Of a stretch of DNA of 64,000 nucleotides, positions 52,908 to 61,732 are shown piece after piece; the stretch's first letter is position 1; each line of letters opens with the position of its first letter. The notes under the pieces were generated by a model. That model searched no databases. It was not told where the DNA came from and saw only the letters and a program-made list of their open reading frames with translations. A program made the position numbers and the translations under genes. Where the stretch lies: assembly GCA_002418285.1 (NCBI GenBank), contig DIDT01000049.1, forward strand, positions 1 to 64,000, written 5' to 3'. This stretch comes from Phycisphaerales bacterium UBA5793 (GTDB taxonomy: Bacteria; Planctomycetota; Phycisphaerae; Phycisphaerales; UBA5793).

Positions 52908-54113
52908 TCACGCAGCATCGTGATAGTTTGACGGGTCGGCGCTGCCCGCTGACCGGAGCGTCCGTTGCGTCCAGAGCGTGAGAATCGGACCCGTGAACAC
53001 CTGTTGGAGCATCGCCAGCCGGGTGGCCACCTGAGCCGGGTTGATGTTGGAAAGCACGATGCCGTCCGGTTGCCCCGTCAAGGCTCGAAGATCTGAACGT
53101 ATTGGCAGGGACATCCACTCCAGACCGGCAAACACGATGTTGTGGTCCGCTACCGCCAGGATATCGAGTTCTGCCGTGACGCAGGCAGAGTACGTGGCGC
53201 GGATGTTCTTGCTGAAATCGGCGATCACCACCCGACGAACCGCATTCTCCTTGGCCCAAGCGGCAATTCGTTCACGCTGAGAGGCAAAACCAAAGATGGA
53301 CTCGAGCGCGGCCTCGCCCAGCGTCAGCCGGTCGCCGAGCATCGCGCGAAAGCGCCAAGGCCAGGCGCCGATTCGCCCGCGCCACGCCGCCGCCGACATC
53401 TTCGCATGCCGCGCGAGGGCGTGGTAGCGCTGGGTCCAGTCGGCGCGGTAGGCGCTGCGCCACGCCTGCGGCAGGTACCGGTCAACGAGGATCAGATTAT
53501 TGCGCATGTCCATGCGGTGGATGATCGCGGCAGACCGGTTGCCGCCGACCTTCTCGTGCCGGTAGATCAGATCTTCAAAGCGCTCGATGCGCCAACCCGC
53601 GTTCCAGATGCGGAAACTCAGGTCATACTCCTCGGCCTGGCGGAAGAACTCGGTGGGAAAGCCTCCGACTTCGTCGATGACGCTCTTGCGTAACACGACG
53701 GCCCCGTTGGCGACTACGCCGGGTAGCGCGCTGGCTTCGAGGCGGCCGTCGGGCAGCTCAATCCGCCCAACAACCGCTGCGCACCGTCGATGGCCATCGA
53801 GATACTGCAACGACCGGGCGACGGCATCGTCGATCGGGTAACTGTCGTCGTCGATGAGCAGCAGATACTGGCCACGTGCCACCGCAAAGGCGTGGTTGCG
53901 CGCTGAGACGCCTTCATTGCGCTCGCGACGGATGACCTGGATGTCGAGGCCGTCGCGCTGGACCTGGGTGGCGGTGCCGTCCGTCGAGCCGTTGTCGACA
54001 ATCAACACTTCCATGGCGCGGTGCGGCAGGTGGGTGTTGCCGGCCAGCATTTCCAACGTGCGCTGCAATGCTGTGAGACGATTGTGCGTCACGATGACGA
54101 CCGAGAGCCTCAT
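52908..54113 (-). CDS. Family 2 glycosyltransferase
   Basis: This 401-residue protein has a classical GT-A domain: MRLSVVIVTHNRLTALQRTL, VLIVDNGSTDGTA and the DDD metal motif in YLLLIDDDSYP, and an acceptor region with PTEFFRQAEEYDLSFRIWNA. The last 150 residues (from about 260) form an extra domain (VVIADFSKNIRATYSACVTA) that I do not recognise. It overlaps the previous gene by four bases and is followed by the sulfotransferase 44 bp on. Confidence 0.88.
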   Translation of the reverse strand: MRLSVVIVTHNRLTALQRTLEMLAGNTHLPHRAMEVLIVDNGSTDGTATQVQRDGLDIQVIRRERNEGVSARNHAFAVARGQYLLLIDDDSYPIDDAVARSLQYLDGHRRCAAVVGRIELPDGRLEASALPGVVANGAVVLRKSVIDEVGGFPTEFFRQAEEYDLSFRIWNAGWRIERFEDLIYRHEKVGGNRSAAIIHRMDMRNNLILVDRYLPQAWRSAYRADWTQRYHALARHAKMSAAAWRGRIGAWPWRFRAMLGDRLTLGEAALESIFGFASQRERIAAWAKENAVRRVVIADFSKNIRATYSACVTAELDILAVADHNIVFAGLEWMSLPIRSDLRALTGQPDGIVLSNINPAQVATRLAMLQQVFTGPILTLWTQRTLRSAGSADPSNYHDAA

Positions 54114-56494
54114 CTGGTCGCCTCGACCGTTGGAACCGCGAGCGACAACGCCGACTCTTCCCGCAATCGATCGGCAATGATGCGCGTCAATTGCTCGACG
54201 CCGCCCCGATAGGTGTAGTGCCGCTCGATAAACTTGAGCTGCGAGTCGATGATGCGATCACGAGCCCGCTCATCGTTGATAAAGGAGTCGATCCCGCGCG
54301 CCAAGTCCTTCTTGCCATTGAAGACCACTTCGTCGTAGCCGGGCAGAACCTCGTACAGATGCTCGCGCCGCTCGCGCATTGCCGCGCGGTAGTTCGCCAC
54401 GGGATCGGTGCCGCGATGGTCGACAAACCGATCACGCTGCGCCAGCCAGGCCTCGAGGCGGTTTCGCCCCAGATCATCGAGGCCAGCTCGCAGTTCATCG
54501 ATCGAGTCAGGTTCGCCACTTCGCTCAGATGCCTCGTGCATGATCGCGTTGAATGCGAGCGTCAATCGATCGACAGGATGCTCGCGGATAAGGAAGAAAC
54601 CCCCTGCCGCGACGCCGTCAAGCAACCGCTGATGCATGCATGAATACGGCACGATCTGCAGATTGATGCGCGTGCGGCGGGTCAGATCCTCCAGCGCCGA
54701 ACCGTATTCGATCGTCCCCCGCGCAAACGGGGCGAACTCAGGATGATCCTCCCAGCCCGCGCCGTACAACCCGAGGTCCAGGCCGCGCTCGCGGGTGATT
54801 TCAACCACCCACCCGAGCGCCTGCTGACGATACAGCGCATTGTTAAGCGCGGCGAAGAGGCGTCCCGCGAGCAAAGCCGGCAGCCCCGAATCGTTCCATG
54901 TGCAGCCGCGTTGCCGGGCGTCATCACAGAGGATCGACTGAACTTGCGCCACAGTCTCGAAGCACTCGCCCTGCTCGTAGCGTTGCATGATTGCATCGCA
55001 GCTCGCGCGAACCACGCTCTCAAGCAGCTCACCCGCTGTGCTGAAGTCGCGAACCAATTTCTCGGCAAAGTCGCGCGGCACTTGGGAGGCATTGGAAACG
55101 AATGCGAGGTCGTGCAGCCACGCGCGCCGGCTAGATGGCTCCATCGCGCGCAGATGCGTTCGCTTGGCAAAGGTGATGCACTGCCGCGACGGGTAGTCGT
55201 AATCATTCACATAGATTTGCGGCGCGGCAGTGAGGACGAAATCTCGAACACCCACCGCTTTGCCCGCTTCCCGCATCATCAGGTTGGGCAGGTCATCCTG
55301 GATCCAGCAGACAAAGGGCACCTGCGGCGGAAAGAGGTCACGATGCTCGTGTCGCAGGTGGTCGATCTGCACTACGAGATCGGGCTGAAAGTCAGCCAGG
55401 TGTCGCAGCAGATTGCGACGCAGGTAGGCGTGGTGAGCGCTGGGCTCGATGGGGACCCGCGTCGCCCATCCGGATTGCTCAAACGCCGCGGCCAGATCGC
55501 GCGTGGAGTGCTGCAAGACAGTCGAGAATCGAGTCGTCAGAAAGAGCACGCGCGGCGTCCGGGGAGGCTTCGGACCAAAAAGTGCCGCCAGTTGTTCGGC
55601 GCTGACATTGGCGTATCGGCGCTCGATGCGCCTGGCCAGCCTGTCTTCGCTGGCCAGAACTGCTGTGATGATCTCCCGTATCTGGACGTCGATTTCAGCG
55701 TGGGCGATGCTCAGGAATACAGGTCGCTCGGGACAGGGCAGATAGCTGTCGTGCTCGAGTGCCGCATGAAGTTCTTCGGGCCATTTCTCGCCGACCCACC
55801 ACTGGAAACGACGATCCTGGATCGGTCCCGTCGGCCCGCACCAGTCGTGGATCATCATCGCGGCGAGCAGTACTTCCGGATGCGGCTCGACGATGTGGAC
55901 GCACTGCGCCCGGCCCAGCGGAAGGTCGGGCGGCTTGCTGGCCAGTTGACTGACCACATATCCGTCGCCGACGCCACATAGCGCGAGGCAACGGCCACTT
56001 GCGAACACATCAGTCAGGCTTTCAGAGATTCTCGCTGCAGCCGCGATCGGATCGCTTCCCGGCGAAAGCAGTACCGGTTGGCCGGACGGACCGGTCTGGG
56101 CGATCGTCAATTGGCCGCCGGACGATCTGGCGGGCTGGCAGATCGTCGCGGGTGAATGGAGCGTCGTGAGCACCCGATACGGGCCAGGTCGGTGTTCTCT
56201 CAGGGCGGACAAATTGCGCGCCAAAAGATGGGACATCTGGACGTCGGAGAATTGGTCATCGATCGTTTCGAAGATCTCCGCCGCCCGTTCCCAGCGCTGA
56301 TGCTTGAGGTTGAGATTGGCCAACGACTTGCGCGACTCCGAATCAAGATCACTCAGTGCGCCCAACTCCTGCATCGCGCGCTCGGCCCGATCCAGATCCC
56401 GTTCGGCCAGCGCAGTGGCAAGGGCGCGGGCGGACCCACCACCCCCGCCGTCTGATTTGGGAATCACCGGCTTGCTTCCAGAAGCCCTGGTCAT
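54110..56494 (-). CDS. Large CgeB-like glycosyltransferase
   Basis: This 794-residue protein has an N-terminal region with TPR-like helices (SARALATALAERDLDRAERA). The middle domain begins RVLFLTTRFSTVLQHSTRDL and a glycosyltransferase-4-like CgeB region includes LGLYGAGWEDHPEFA, RTRINLQIVPYSCMHQRLLDG and GGFFLIREHP. CgeB-like proteins are GT-B glycosyltransferases of spore or surface glycans. ATG at 56494 is chosen because a TTG at 56557 lies inside the upstream gene's terminator. It is the first gene of the leftward glycan operon. Confidence 0.78.
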   Translation of the reverse strand: MTRASGSKPVIPKSDGGGGGSARALATALAERDLDRAERAMQELGALSDLDSESRKSLANLNLKHQRWERAAEIFETIDDQFSDVQMSHLLARNLSALREHRPGPYRVLTTLHSPATICQPARSSGGQLTIAQTGPSGQPVLLSPGSDPIAAAARISESLTDVFASGRCLALCGVGDGYVVSQLASKPPDLPLGRAQCVHIVEPHPEVLLAAMMIHDWCGPTGPIQDRRFQWWVGEKWPEELHAALEHDSYLPCPERPVFLSIAHAEIDVQIREIITAVLASEDRLARRIERRYANVSAEQLAALFGPKPPRTPRVLFLTTRFSTVLQHSTRDLAAAFEQSGWATRVPIEPSAHHAYLRRNLLRHLADFQPDLVVQIDHLRHEHRDLFPPQVPFVCWIQDDLPNLMMREAGKAVGVRDFVLTAAPQIYVNDYDYPSRQCITFAKRTHLRAMEPSSRRAWLHDLAFVSNASQVPRDFAEKLVRDFSTAGELLESVVRASCDAIMQRYEQGECFETVAQVQSILCDDARQRGCTWNDSGLPALLAGRLFAALNNALYRQQALGWVVEITRERGLDLGLYGAGWEDHPEFAPFARGTIEYGSALEDLTRRTRINLQIVPYSCMHQRLLDGVAAGGFFLIREHPVDRLTLAFNAIMHEASERSGEPDSIDELRAGLDDLGRNRLEAWLAQRDRFVDHRGTDPVANYRAAMRERREHLYEVLPGYDEVVFNGKKDLARGIDSFINDERARDRIIDSQLKFIERHYTYRGGVEQLTRIIADRLREESALSLAVPTVEATR

Positions 56495-56531
56495 CTGGGG
56501 TGTTATCGGGCCGCGCGATGGGCGCCATTCA

Positions 56532-56573
56532 GAAAAAGGGCCGAAGCCCACGTTCAACGAACATGGGCCTCGG
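56532..56573 (-). terminator. Rho-independent terminator after secreted propeller-like protein
   Basis: On the minus strand a 15-bp stem (CCGAGGCCCATGTTC / GAACGTGGGCTTCGG, with two G-T wobbles) and a three-base loop (GTT) are followed by CCCTTTTTC. It lies 26 bp after the stop of the secreted propeller-like gene and ends before the first gene of the glycan operon, separating the two units. Confidence 0.85.
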
Positions 56574-56598
56574 GGGATCAGTCAATTCTGAAATCGCA

Positions 56599-58275
56599 TC
56601 ACGGCTGAACGCGTACAGAGACCTTGTTGGTCAGGTGCGAGTTGCCGCCGATGATGGCGCCCTGCAAGTGGATGATCTTGCCGCCAAAGTTGCTGGGAAT
56701 GGTCAGATTGCGAACCAGCCCGCCGTTGGGGATCGGGATCGGGCCGATCGTGGTCAGCAACGTGCCGAGATTCATCTCGGTGCGGCCAAAAGGTGAATTC
56801 GAGTTACCAAGCTGGCGGCAGACCGCGATCTGCACACGCTGACCGGTCTGGGCCACTGTCAGTTCGATCGTCCCACCCGCCTGGGCGTAGCCGAGGAGGT
56901 GGAGATCCTGCCGATAGGCATCGGCCAGGATGATGTCTCCGCCATTGCCGAAGTTATTGGCGTGGGTGGACTTGCAGCCAATGGCGAATACGTCGCCCGC
57001 TGAGTCCATGTCCATGGCGAACGCCGAACCGCGGGCGTCGATTTCGCACGTGGCGTTACCCGCGGCATCGAACACAAAGCCCTCGGGAGTGGAGTTGAAC
57101 GAATCGCCCCACGAGGAGCCAGCCACGTACTCGCCGTTTTCGTCAACCACACAACCGGATGAGAACATCTGGACCGCTGTCCCCGGAGCGTCGTATGCAT
57201 GCTCGAAAAGAACCGTCTGCGAGTCGACGTCAAACAGGCCCACATCGATGTGGTCATAGTTCGGCGCGTACCGCTGATTCTCGTAGCCCAGACGTGTTCC
57301 GTCTCGGTTCAAATCGCAACGGGCGATGAAGGTGCTGCCCGGGAAGGTGTGGGTGGCGATCTGTGTCCAGACACCTGGCGACGTTTCGCCCCAGACACGG
57401 AAGTAACCAAAGTAACCGTAGGCGAATCGCTTGCCATCGCCGGAGAAAGCATGGGAGTCGAACGAAGCACCCATGTCGAGGTCGTTGAGAACGGCGGCGT
57501 TGTCAACGTCGTAAATGTAAATGTGGGTGCCAATGTTGAAGTAAGCGCGTCTGCCATCGTCACTCAGACGGGTCTGGCGTGAGTTGAAGAACGTGCCGTA
57601 CCCAAGCAGGCCACTGGAGATTGAGTTGCCATTCGCGTCGAATGCTTCGATGCGGCACATGGAAATATTGGGATCGGCTTTCCACATGAGCACACGGCTG
57701 CCGTTGTCACTGATCGCCACGCCGCCGCCGAAGTAGTTCTGCGAGGTCGGGAAGGTGTAGGACCATTCCGGCGTGCCGTTGCCCGTGGTCTTGAAGATGT
57801 TGACCGTCGCCTCAAAATCATAAATCGCCGGATCGGGATTCAGATCGTAAACGACCATGCCGCCCGCCAACCCGGCGTGATCGGCCATGTTGACGAAGGG
57901 CCCTTCCGTGCCGAGTGCGTCAAAGTCAAACACCTGCTGCGAAGAACCGGTGCCGTGCATGCGAAGAACTTCGTGGTTCAATCCAAGCCCGGTGAACAGC
58001 ATGGCGCCGTCGTCGCCCAGTGACATCTCGTTGGGGATCCATGCCGATCCACCGTCGGGCTGCAGCCAGCGCGGCGTCGACAATTCGATGCGGCCGTTCT
58101 GCCGATCGACCACCGACTCGACGCCATTGACGCGGTAGGTCGTACGGATGAATGACCCGTTTTCGTTCGTCTCAGCCCGGTGCGACACCCCAACCGGAGG
58201 TGGAGCGGCCAGAGAGTTCGCGGCGGCAAACGCCAGACCTGCACCCAGACCGGTAACCAGACGTGACTTTTTCAT
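56599..58275 (-). CDS. Secreted propeller-like protein with a second type of C-terminal domain
   Basis: This 558-residue protein has a signal peptide (LVTGLGAGLAFAAANSLAA) and WD40/NHL-like repeats, with phrases such as SLGDDGAMLFTGLG, AISDNGSRVLMWKAD and RLSDDGRRAYFNIG. The last 100 residues (from HLLGYAQAGGTIELTVAQTG to LTNKVSVRVQP) form a domain unlike the four-cysteine module. Its pattern GTLLTTIGPIPIPNGG and KIIHLQGAIIGGNSHLTN resembles a separate planctomycete surface-protein domain. Function is unknown. The ATG at 58275 starts the signal peptide. Confidence 0.75.
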   Translation of the reverse strand: MKKSRLVTGLGAGLAFAAANSLAAPPPVGVSHRAETNENGSFIRTTYRVNGVESVVDRQNGRIELSTPRWLQPDGGSAWIPNEMSLGDDGAMLFTGLGLNHEVLRMHGTGSSQQVFDFDALGTEGPFVNMADHAGLAGGMVVYDLNPDPAIYDFEATVNIFKTTGNGTPEWSYTFPTSQNYFGGGVAISDNGSRVLMWKADPNISMCRIEAFDANGNSISSGLLGYGTFFNSRQTRLSDDGRRAYFNIGTHIYIYDVDNAAVLNDLDMGASFDSHAFSGDGKRFAYGYFGYFRVWGETSPGVWTQIATHTFPGSTFIARCDLNRDGTRLGYENQRYAPNYDHIDVGLFDVDSQTVLFEHAYDAPGTAVQMFSSGCVVDENGEYVAGSSWGDSFNSTPEGFVFDAAGNATCEIDARGSAFAMDMDSAGDVFAIGCKSTHANNFGNGGDIILADAYRQDLHLLGYAQAGGTIELTVAQTGQRVQIAVCRQLGNSNSPFGRTEMNLGTLLTTIGPIPIPNGGLVRNLTIPSNFGGKIIHLQGAIIGGNSHLTNKVSVRVQP

Positions 58276-58619
58276 TGTGGGATCTCCCTCGCTTTTGGCG
58301 ATTGATCCGGCTCCCAACGCAGCGTGGCAGGCTAACGCGGCCCGTTTGGCTCCTGCGCAGTGCCGGTGGCCCCAATATACCGGATCCTGAGCGGACGTGC
58401 AAGGACCATCCGCTCGGGTGAATCACTTATTCATCGTCGCCGTGACCTCGCGGGGCGAAGAAAGTTCATCTGGGGGAATTCGACACTGTTTTCTGCTGGT
58501 TTTGCTTGCAACAAGATCCACTGCCGAGCATACTTGAACTTTGTTACGTGATCGAAAACGGTCCGGCGCTCTCGTTCTGCGCCGGCTCATCCGAGAAAAC
58601 ACCGAAGAGGGAGAGAACC
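58276..58619. other. 344-bp divergent intergenic region
   Basis: No gene is visible. It holds the promoters of two divergent secreted-protein genes. A candidate plus-strand promoter is given separately at 58506-58534. The left half contains GC-rich imperfect repeats (GCGG, CGGC) of no clear meaning. Confidence 0.4.
58506..58534 (+). promoter_or_regulatory. Candidate sigma70-type promoter for secreted four-cysteine-module protein
   Basis: A TTGCAA box (58506-58511) and a CATACT box (58529-58534) are 17 bases apart, each agreeing at four of six positions with the sigma70 consensus. The predicted transcript would start about 80 bp before the ATG at 58620, which has GGGAGAGA immediately upstream. 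Confidence 0.3.
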
Positions 58620-59681
58620 ATGCGATCCAGGAGAATCAACGGATTATCCGCCACGGCGATTGGAGCAGTTGCGGCACTGACCTGTGGCTCGGCGCTTGCA
58701 CAGACCAGCGAACTCTACTTGACCAGTTGGGACACTCCCCAGACGTTCGTCGTGCAAAACGGCGCGATTGTCAGGCAGTTCAATCGGTCCGGCACCAGCG
58801 ACGGCCCCGGCCTGGTCGTCCAGAGCAGCATCAAATGCATCGGCCAGGACCCCGGAGCCAACGGTCGCGAATACGACCTGAACGGAGCGCCGCTGTCGGG
58901 CATGTACGCGAATGCTGGCTACGCCAGCCTCTATGACGGCGCCACCGACGGCGTGCACAATTGGAGCGTGGCCCACAACGACTTCAACACGAATTTCGCA
59001 GTCATCCAGGCCGACGCCGACTGGCAGGGACAGCAGGTTCTCTTCGTTCCCGCCAACCGCAGCAGCGGCATCACCTATGACTCGACGCGCAACTGCCTGT
59101 GGATCTCCAATAACAACGGGGGCAGCGACCGCGTCCAGCAATTCGATTTCAACGGCAACGTCCTCTCCGAATTCCCCGTCTCCCTCCAGAGCGGCGGCGG
59201 CTACGGCATCGCCTGGGATCCGGCTGATGACACGCTCTGGCTCACCGGCGCGTTCGGCACGACGGGCAAGATCTACCAGTATTCCACCAGCGGCGCGCCC
59301 ATGCAGACGCTGACCATCTCCGGCATTGCGGCCAACATCCTCGGCGCCGAGTTCCAGGCGGGCGGCGGATCGCGCTACACCCTTCGAGTCACCGGGCGCT
59401 GCCCCGGCACCGTGAGCGTGGCGTGGAGCAACGCCACCCCCAGCCGCCAGCAGGGCATCGTGTTCGGCAACAACCAGGGCACGACGATCATCCCCACCGG
59501 CGCCTGCCAGGGAACGCAACTTGGCGTTCAGGGCAGCGTGCGCCTCGTCAACACCGTCGGCACCGGCAGCGGCTCCGGCTCCGTCAACGGACAGGCCGGC
59601 ACCGCCGCCTGCGGCCACTACCTGCAACTCGTTGAATCCGGCTCGTGCAATACCAGCAACGTGGCGCGGATTCCGCAGTAA
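58620..59681 (+). CDS. Secreted NHL/SMP-30-like protein with Cys-rich C-terminal module
   Basis: This 353-residue protein has a signal peptide (AIGAVAALTCGSALAQ) and a short propeller-like region (SSGITYDSTRNCLWISNNNG; GIAWDPADDTLWLTGAFG). From residue 261 it carries the shared four-cysteine module (CPGTVSVAWSNATPSRQ, ACQGTQLG, AACGHYLQLVESGSCNTSN; cysteines at 261, 296, 331 and 343). The C-terminal block is a few residues shorter than in its relatives. It is followed by a strong terminator, so it is a single-gene unit. Confidence 0.85.
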   Translation: MRSRRINGLSATAIGAVAALTCGSALAQTSELYLTSWDTPQTFVVQNGAIVRQFNRSGTSDGPGLVVQSSIKCIGQDPGANGREYDLNGAPLSGMYANAGYASLYDGATDGVHNWSVAHNDFNTNFAVIQADADWQGQQVLFVPANRSSGITYDSTRNCLWISNNNGGSDRVQQFDFNGNVLSEFPVSLQSGGGYGIAWDPADDTLWLTGAFGTTGKIYQYSTSGAPMQTLTISGIAANILGAEFQAGGGSRYTLRVTGRCPGTVSVAWSNATPSRQQGIVFGNNQGTTIIPTGACQGTQLGVQGSVRLVNTVGTGSGSGSVNGQAGTAACGHYLQLVESGSCNTSNVARIPQ

Positions 59682-59709
59682 GCGCCACGGCGCCGCCAGT
59701 CATCGACCA

Positions 59710-59740
59710 AAGCCCGGGCAAGGCCTTGCCCGGGCTTTTC
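59710..59740 (+). terminator. Rho-independent terminator after secreted protein
   Basis: A perfect 14-bp palindrome with no loop bases beyond the turn (AAGCCCGGGCAAGG / CCTTGCCCGGGCTT) is followed by TTTTCC. It is 28 bp after the stop codon and separates the secreted-protein unit from the ABC permease operon. Confidence 0.88.
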
Positions 59741-59762
59741 CATTGGCTACAACAACGGTGCG

Positions 59763-60647
59763 ATGAGTCGCCGCCAGTCACGCAACGCGTGGTTTTTCCT
59801 CGCCTTTCCGCTCACGATCATCGTGGTCTTCACCGCTCTGCCCTCGCTGGCCGGCATCGTCATGTCCTTCTTCGAATGGTCGGGAGGCGGAAGCCCACGC
59901 TTCATCGGCCTGGAGAACTACCGCGCGCTCAACGCGGCGGGCCCGTTCTGGCCGGCGCTGCGCAACACGCTCGCCTTCGCGATCGTGACCGTGCCCATCA
60001 CGGTCGGCGGGGCGTTTCTCATTGCCGCAGCGCTCAACGCCGAGTGGTTTCGCGGCCGCACGACGCTGCGCACGATTCTGTTCATTCCGACCATTGTCTC
60101 GATCGTGGCGATCGGCTTCATCTGGCGCTGGGTGCTCGATCCGTCGCCGGCCGGCCTGCTCAACCATGTTCTCGAATGGGTCGGCCTGCAGCGCGAGGTT
60201 CTGCCCGACTGGCTGGGCCACAGCCCGTGGGGCCTGGCGACGATCATGGCGGTATCGATCTGGCGCGGGCTGGGCTTTTGCGTCGTGCTCTACCTGGCGG
60301 CGCTGGGCGGCGTGCCGCGCTCGATGTACGACGCGGCTGCCGTGGATGGCGCGACATCGTGGCAGACACTGTGGCACATCACCTGGCCGGGCGTGCGGCC
60401 GATGTCGTTCTTCCTGCTCATCACCGGCATGATCGGCGCGCTGCAGGTCTTTGACATCATCCTCGTCATGATCGGCACCAACGCGACCGGCTGGACCGAC
60501 GTCCTCAATCTCTATCTCTATCGCGAGTTCACGCTTAATCGACTCGGTTACGCCTCGGCGCTGGGCGTGGTCATCCTGCTGCTCACCATCGTCATCACCG
60601 CGATCCAGTGGCGCTCGATGAGCCGATCCGCCGAGGAGGGCACATGA
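59763..60647 (+). CDS. Sugar ABC transporter permease, MalF type
   Basis: This 294-residue protein has six predicted membrane helices and the EAA-loop equivalent YDAAAVDGATSWQTLWHITW at about 195-214, the site where the ATPase docks. It belongs to the MalF/UgpA-like carbohydrate-uptake permeases. It overlaps the second permease by four bases (ATGA). The substrate is unknown. The operon has no ATPase gene, so a shared MsmK/UgpC-like ATPase elsewhere is implied. Confidence 0.9.
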   Translation: MSRRQSRNAWFFLAFPLTIIVVFTALPSLAGIVMSFFEWSGGGSPRFIGLENYRALNAAGPFWPALRNTLAFAIVTVPITVGGAFLIAAALNAEWFRGRTTLRTILFIPTIVSIVAIGFIWRWVLDPSPAGLLNHVLEWVGLQREVLPDWLGHSPWGLATIMAVSIWRGLGFCVVLYLAALGGVPRSMYDAAAVDGATSWQTLWHITWPGVRPMSFFLLITGMIGALQVFDIILVMIGTNATGWTDVLNLYLYREFTLNRLGYASALGVVILLLTIVITAIQWRSMSRSAEEGT

Positions 60648-61504
60648 GTCAGCGCCATTCCATCCTCCGACCCAGCGCGCTCAGCCAGTGGCTGATTCAC
60701 ATTGCGGTCTACGCCATCGCGCTGACGATGCTCGTACCCTTTGCGTGGATGATCACGACCTCACTCAAGACGCGCGGCGAGGCGATCAGCACGACGCCGA
60801 CCCTGCTGCCGCCCGGCTGGCCGTGGGAGTGGCAATGGGGCAACTATTCGCAGGCATGGGCCACCGCCAACCTCGGTCGGTACTACATCAACAGCACCGT
60901 TGTCGCCGTCGTCGTCACCTTGCTGGCCGGGATTCACAACGCGCTGGCCGGATTCGCGCTGGCCAAGATGCGCTTTGCCGGGCGGCAGCCGGCCTTTACC
61001 ATGCTGCTGCTGGTCATGATGCTGCCGGTGCAGGTGTCGTTCATCTTCGCCTATGTCATCTGCGGCTGGCTCGGGTACGTGGACAACTACCAGGCGCTCA
61101 TCGTGCCCTTCCTCGCCAGTGCGTTTGGCATCTTCTACATGCGGCAGGCGATCACCTCGGTGCCCGACGACCTGCTCGACGCGGGGCGCATCGACGGGTT
61201 CAGCGACTTTGAAATCTTCGCGTACATCATCGTGCCGTCGATCAAGCCGGCCCTCGCGGCTCTGGCGATCTTCACGTTCATCGCCTCGTGGAACTCGTTC
61301 TTCTGGCCGCTGATCGTGATCGACAGCAACGATCTCGCCACGCTGCCGCTGGCGGTTGCATCGCTTTCGAACCAGTACTACACCGACTCGTGGCCGGTGC
61401 AGATGGCGGCGGCGACGATCATCACGCTGCCGCTGATCGTCATCTTCCTGCTCTTCCAACGCGCGTTTGTCGAAGGCATCACCCTCACGGGGATCAAGGG
61501 GTAG
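60644..61504 (+). CDS. Sugar ABC transporter permease, MalG type
   Basis: This 286-residue protein is the second permease of the pair, with helix 1 (IAVYAIALTMLVPFAWMITT) and the EAA-loop equivalent LDAGRIDGFSDFEIFAYIIV. The final GITLTGIKG is the usual MalG-family end. The start overlaps the MalF-type stop. It forms a heterodimer channel with its neighbour (inference from the family). Confidence 0.9.
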   Translation: MSQRHSILRPSALSQWLIHIAVYAIALTMLVPFAWMITTSLKTRGEAISTTPTLLPPGWPWEWQWGNYSQAWATANLGRYYINSTVVAVVVTLLAGIHNALAGFALAKMRFAGRQPAFTMLLLVMMLPVQVSFIFAYVICGWLGYVDNYQALIVPFLASAFGIFYMRQAITSVPDDLLDAGRIDGFSDFEIFAYIIVPSIKPALAALAIFTFIASWNSFFWPLIVIDSNDLATLPLAVASLSNQYYTDSWPVQMAAATIITLPLIVIFLLFQRAFVEGITLTGIKG

Positions 61505-61535
61505 TTCGGAGCAGGTTGCAGTCAAAACCAGAGTG

Positions 61536-61704
61536 TTCACCACGAAGAGCACCAAGGCACAAAGGAGTCACCAAGGCGATGCAGAGGACAGATCAATGAA
61601 TTCGATATCAGATTTCGGTCATCAATGCACTCAGCCTCTCGCTCACTGTCAGCCGGTTGCGATTACTTCGTGCCCGCTTTGTGTCTTAGTGTCCTTGGTG
61701 GTAA
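61536..61704. repeat. MITE-like inverted repeat of the CACGAAG/AAGGCAC type
   Basis: Left arm 61536-61576 (ACCACGAAGAGCACCAAGG, then CACAAAGG) and right arm 61666-61704 (CTTCGTGCCCGCTTTGTGTC, then TTAGTGTCCTTGGTGG) are imperfect inverted copies over nearly 40 bases, enclosing about 90 bases. Arms of this type, built from repeated ACGAAG/CAAAG units, occur in intergenic regions of many bacteria. The element lies between the permeases and the binding-protein gene. Confidence 0.65.
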
Positions 61705-61732
61705 TTGAAGGACTCCCGATAGCTCGGCAAAG

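Noticed and set aside
54110..56557. TTG start at 56557 for the large glycosyltransferase
   Set aside because: It lies within the stem of a strong terminator for the upstream gene; the ATG at 56494 is a better start.
24045..59681. PEP-CTERM or LPXTG-type sorting signal on the secreted proteins
   Set aside because: There is no PEP or LPXTG motif and no C-terminal hydrophobic helix followed by basic residues; the ends are folded, cysteine-paired domains.
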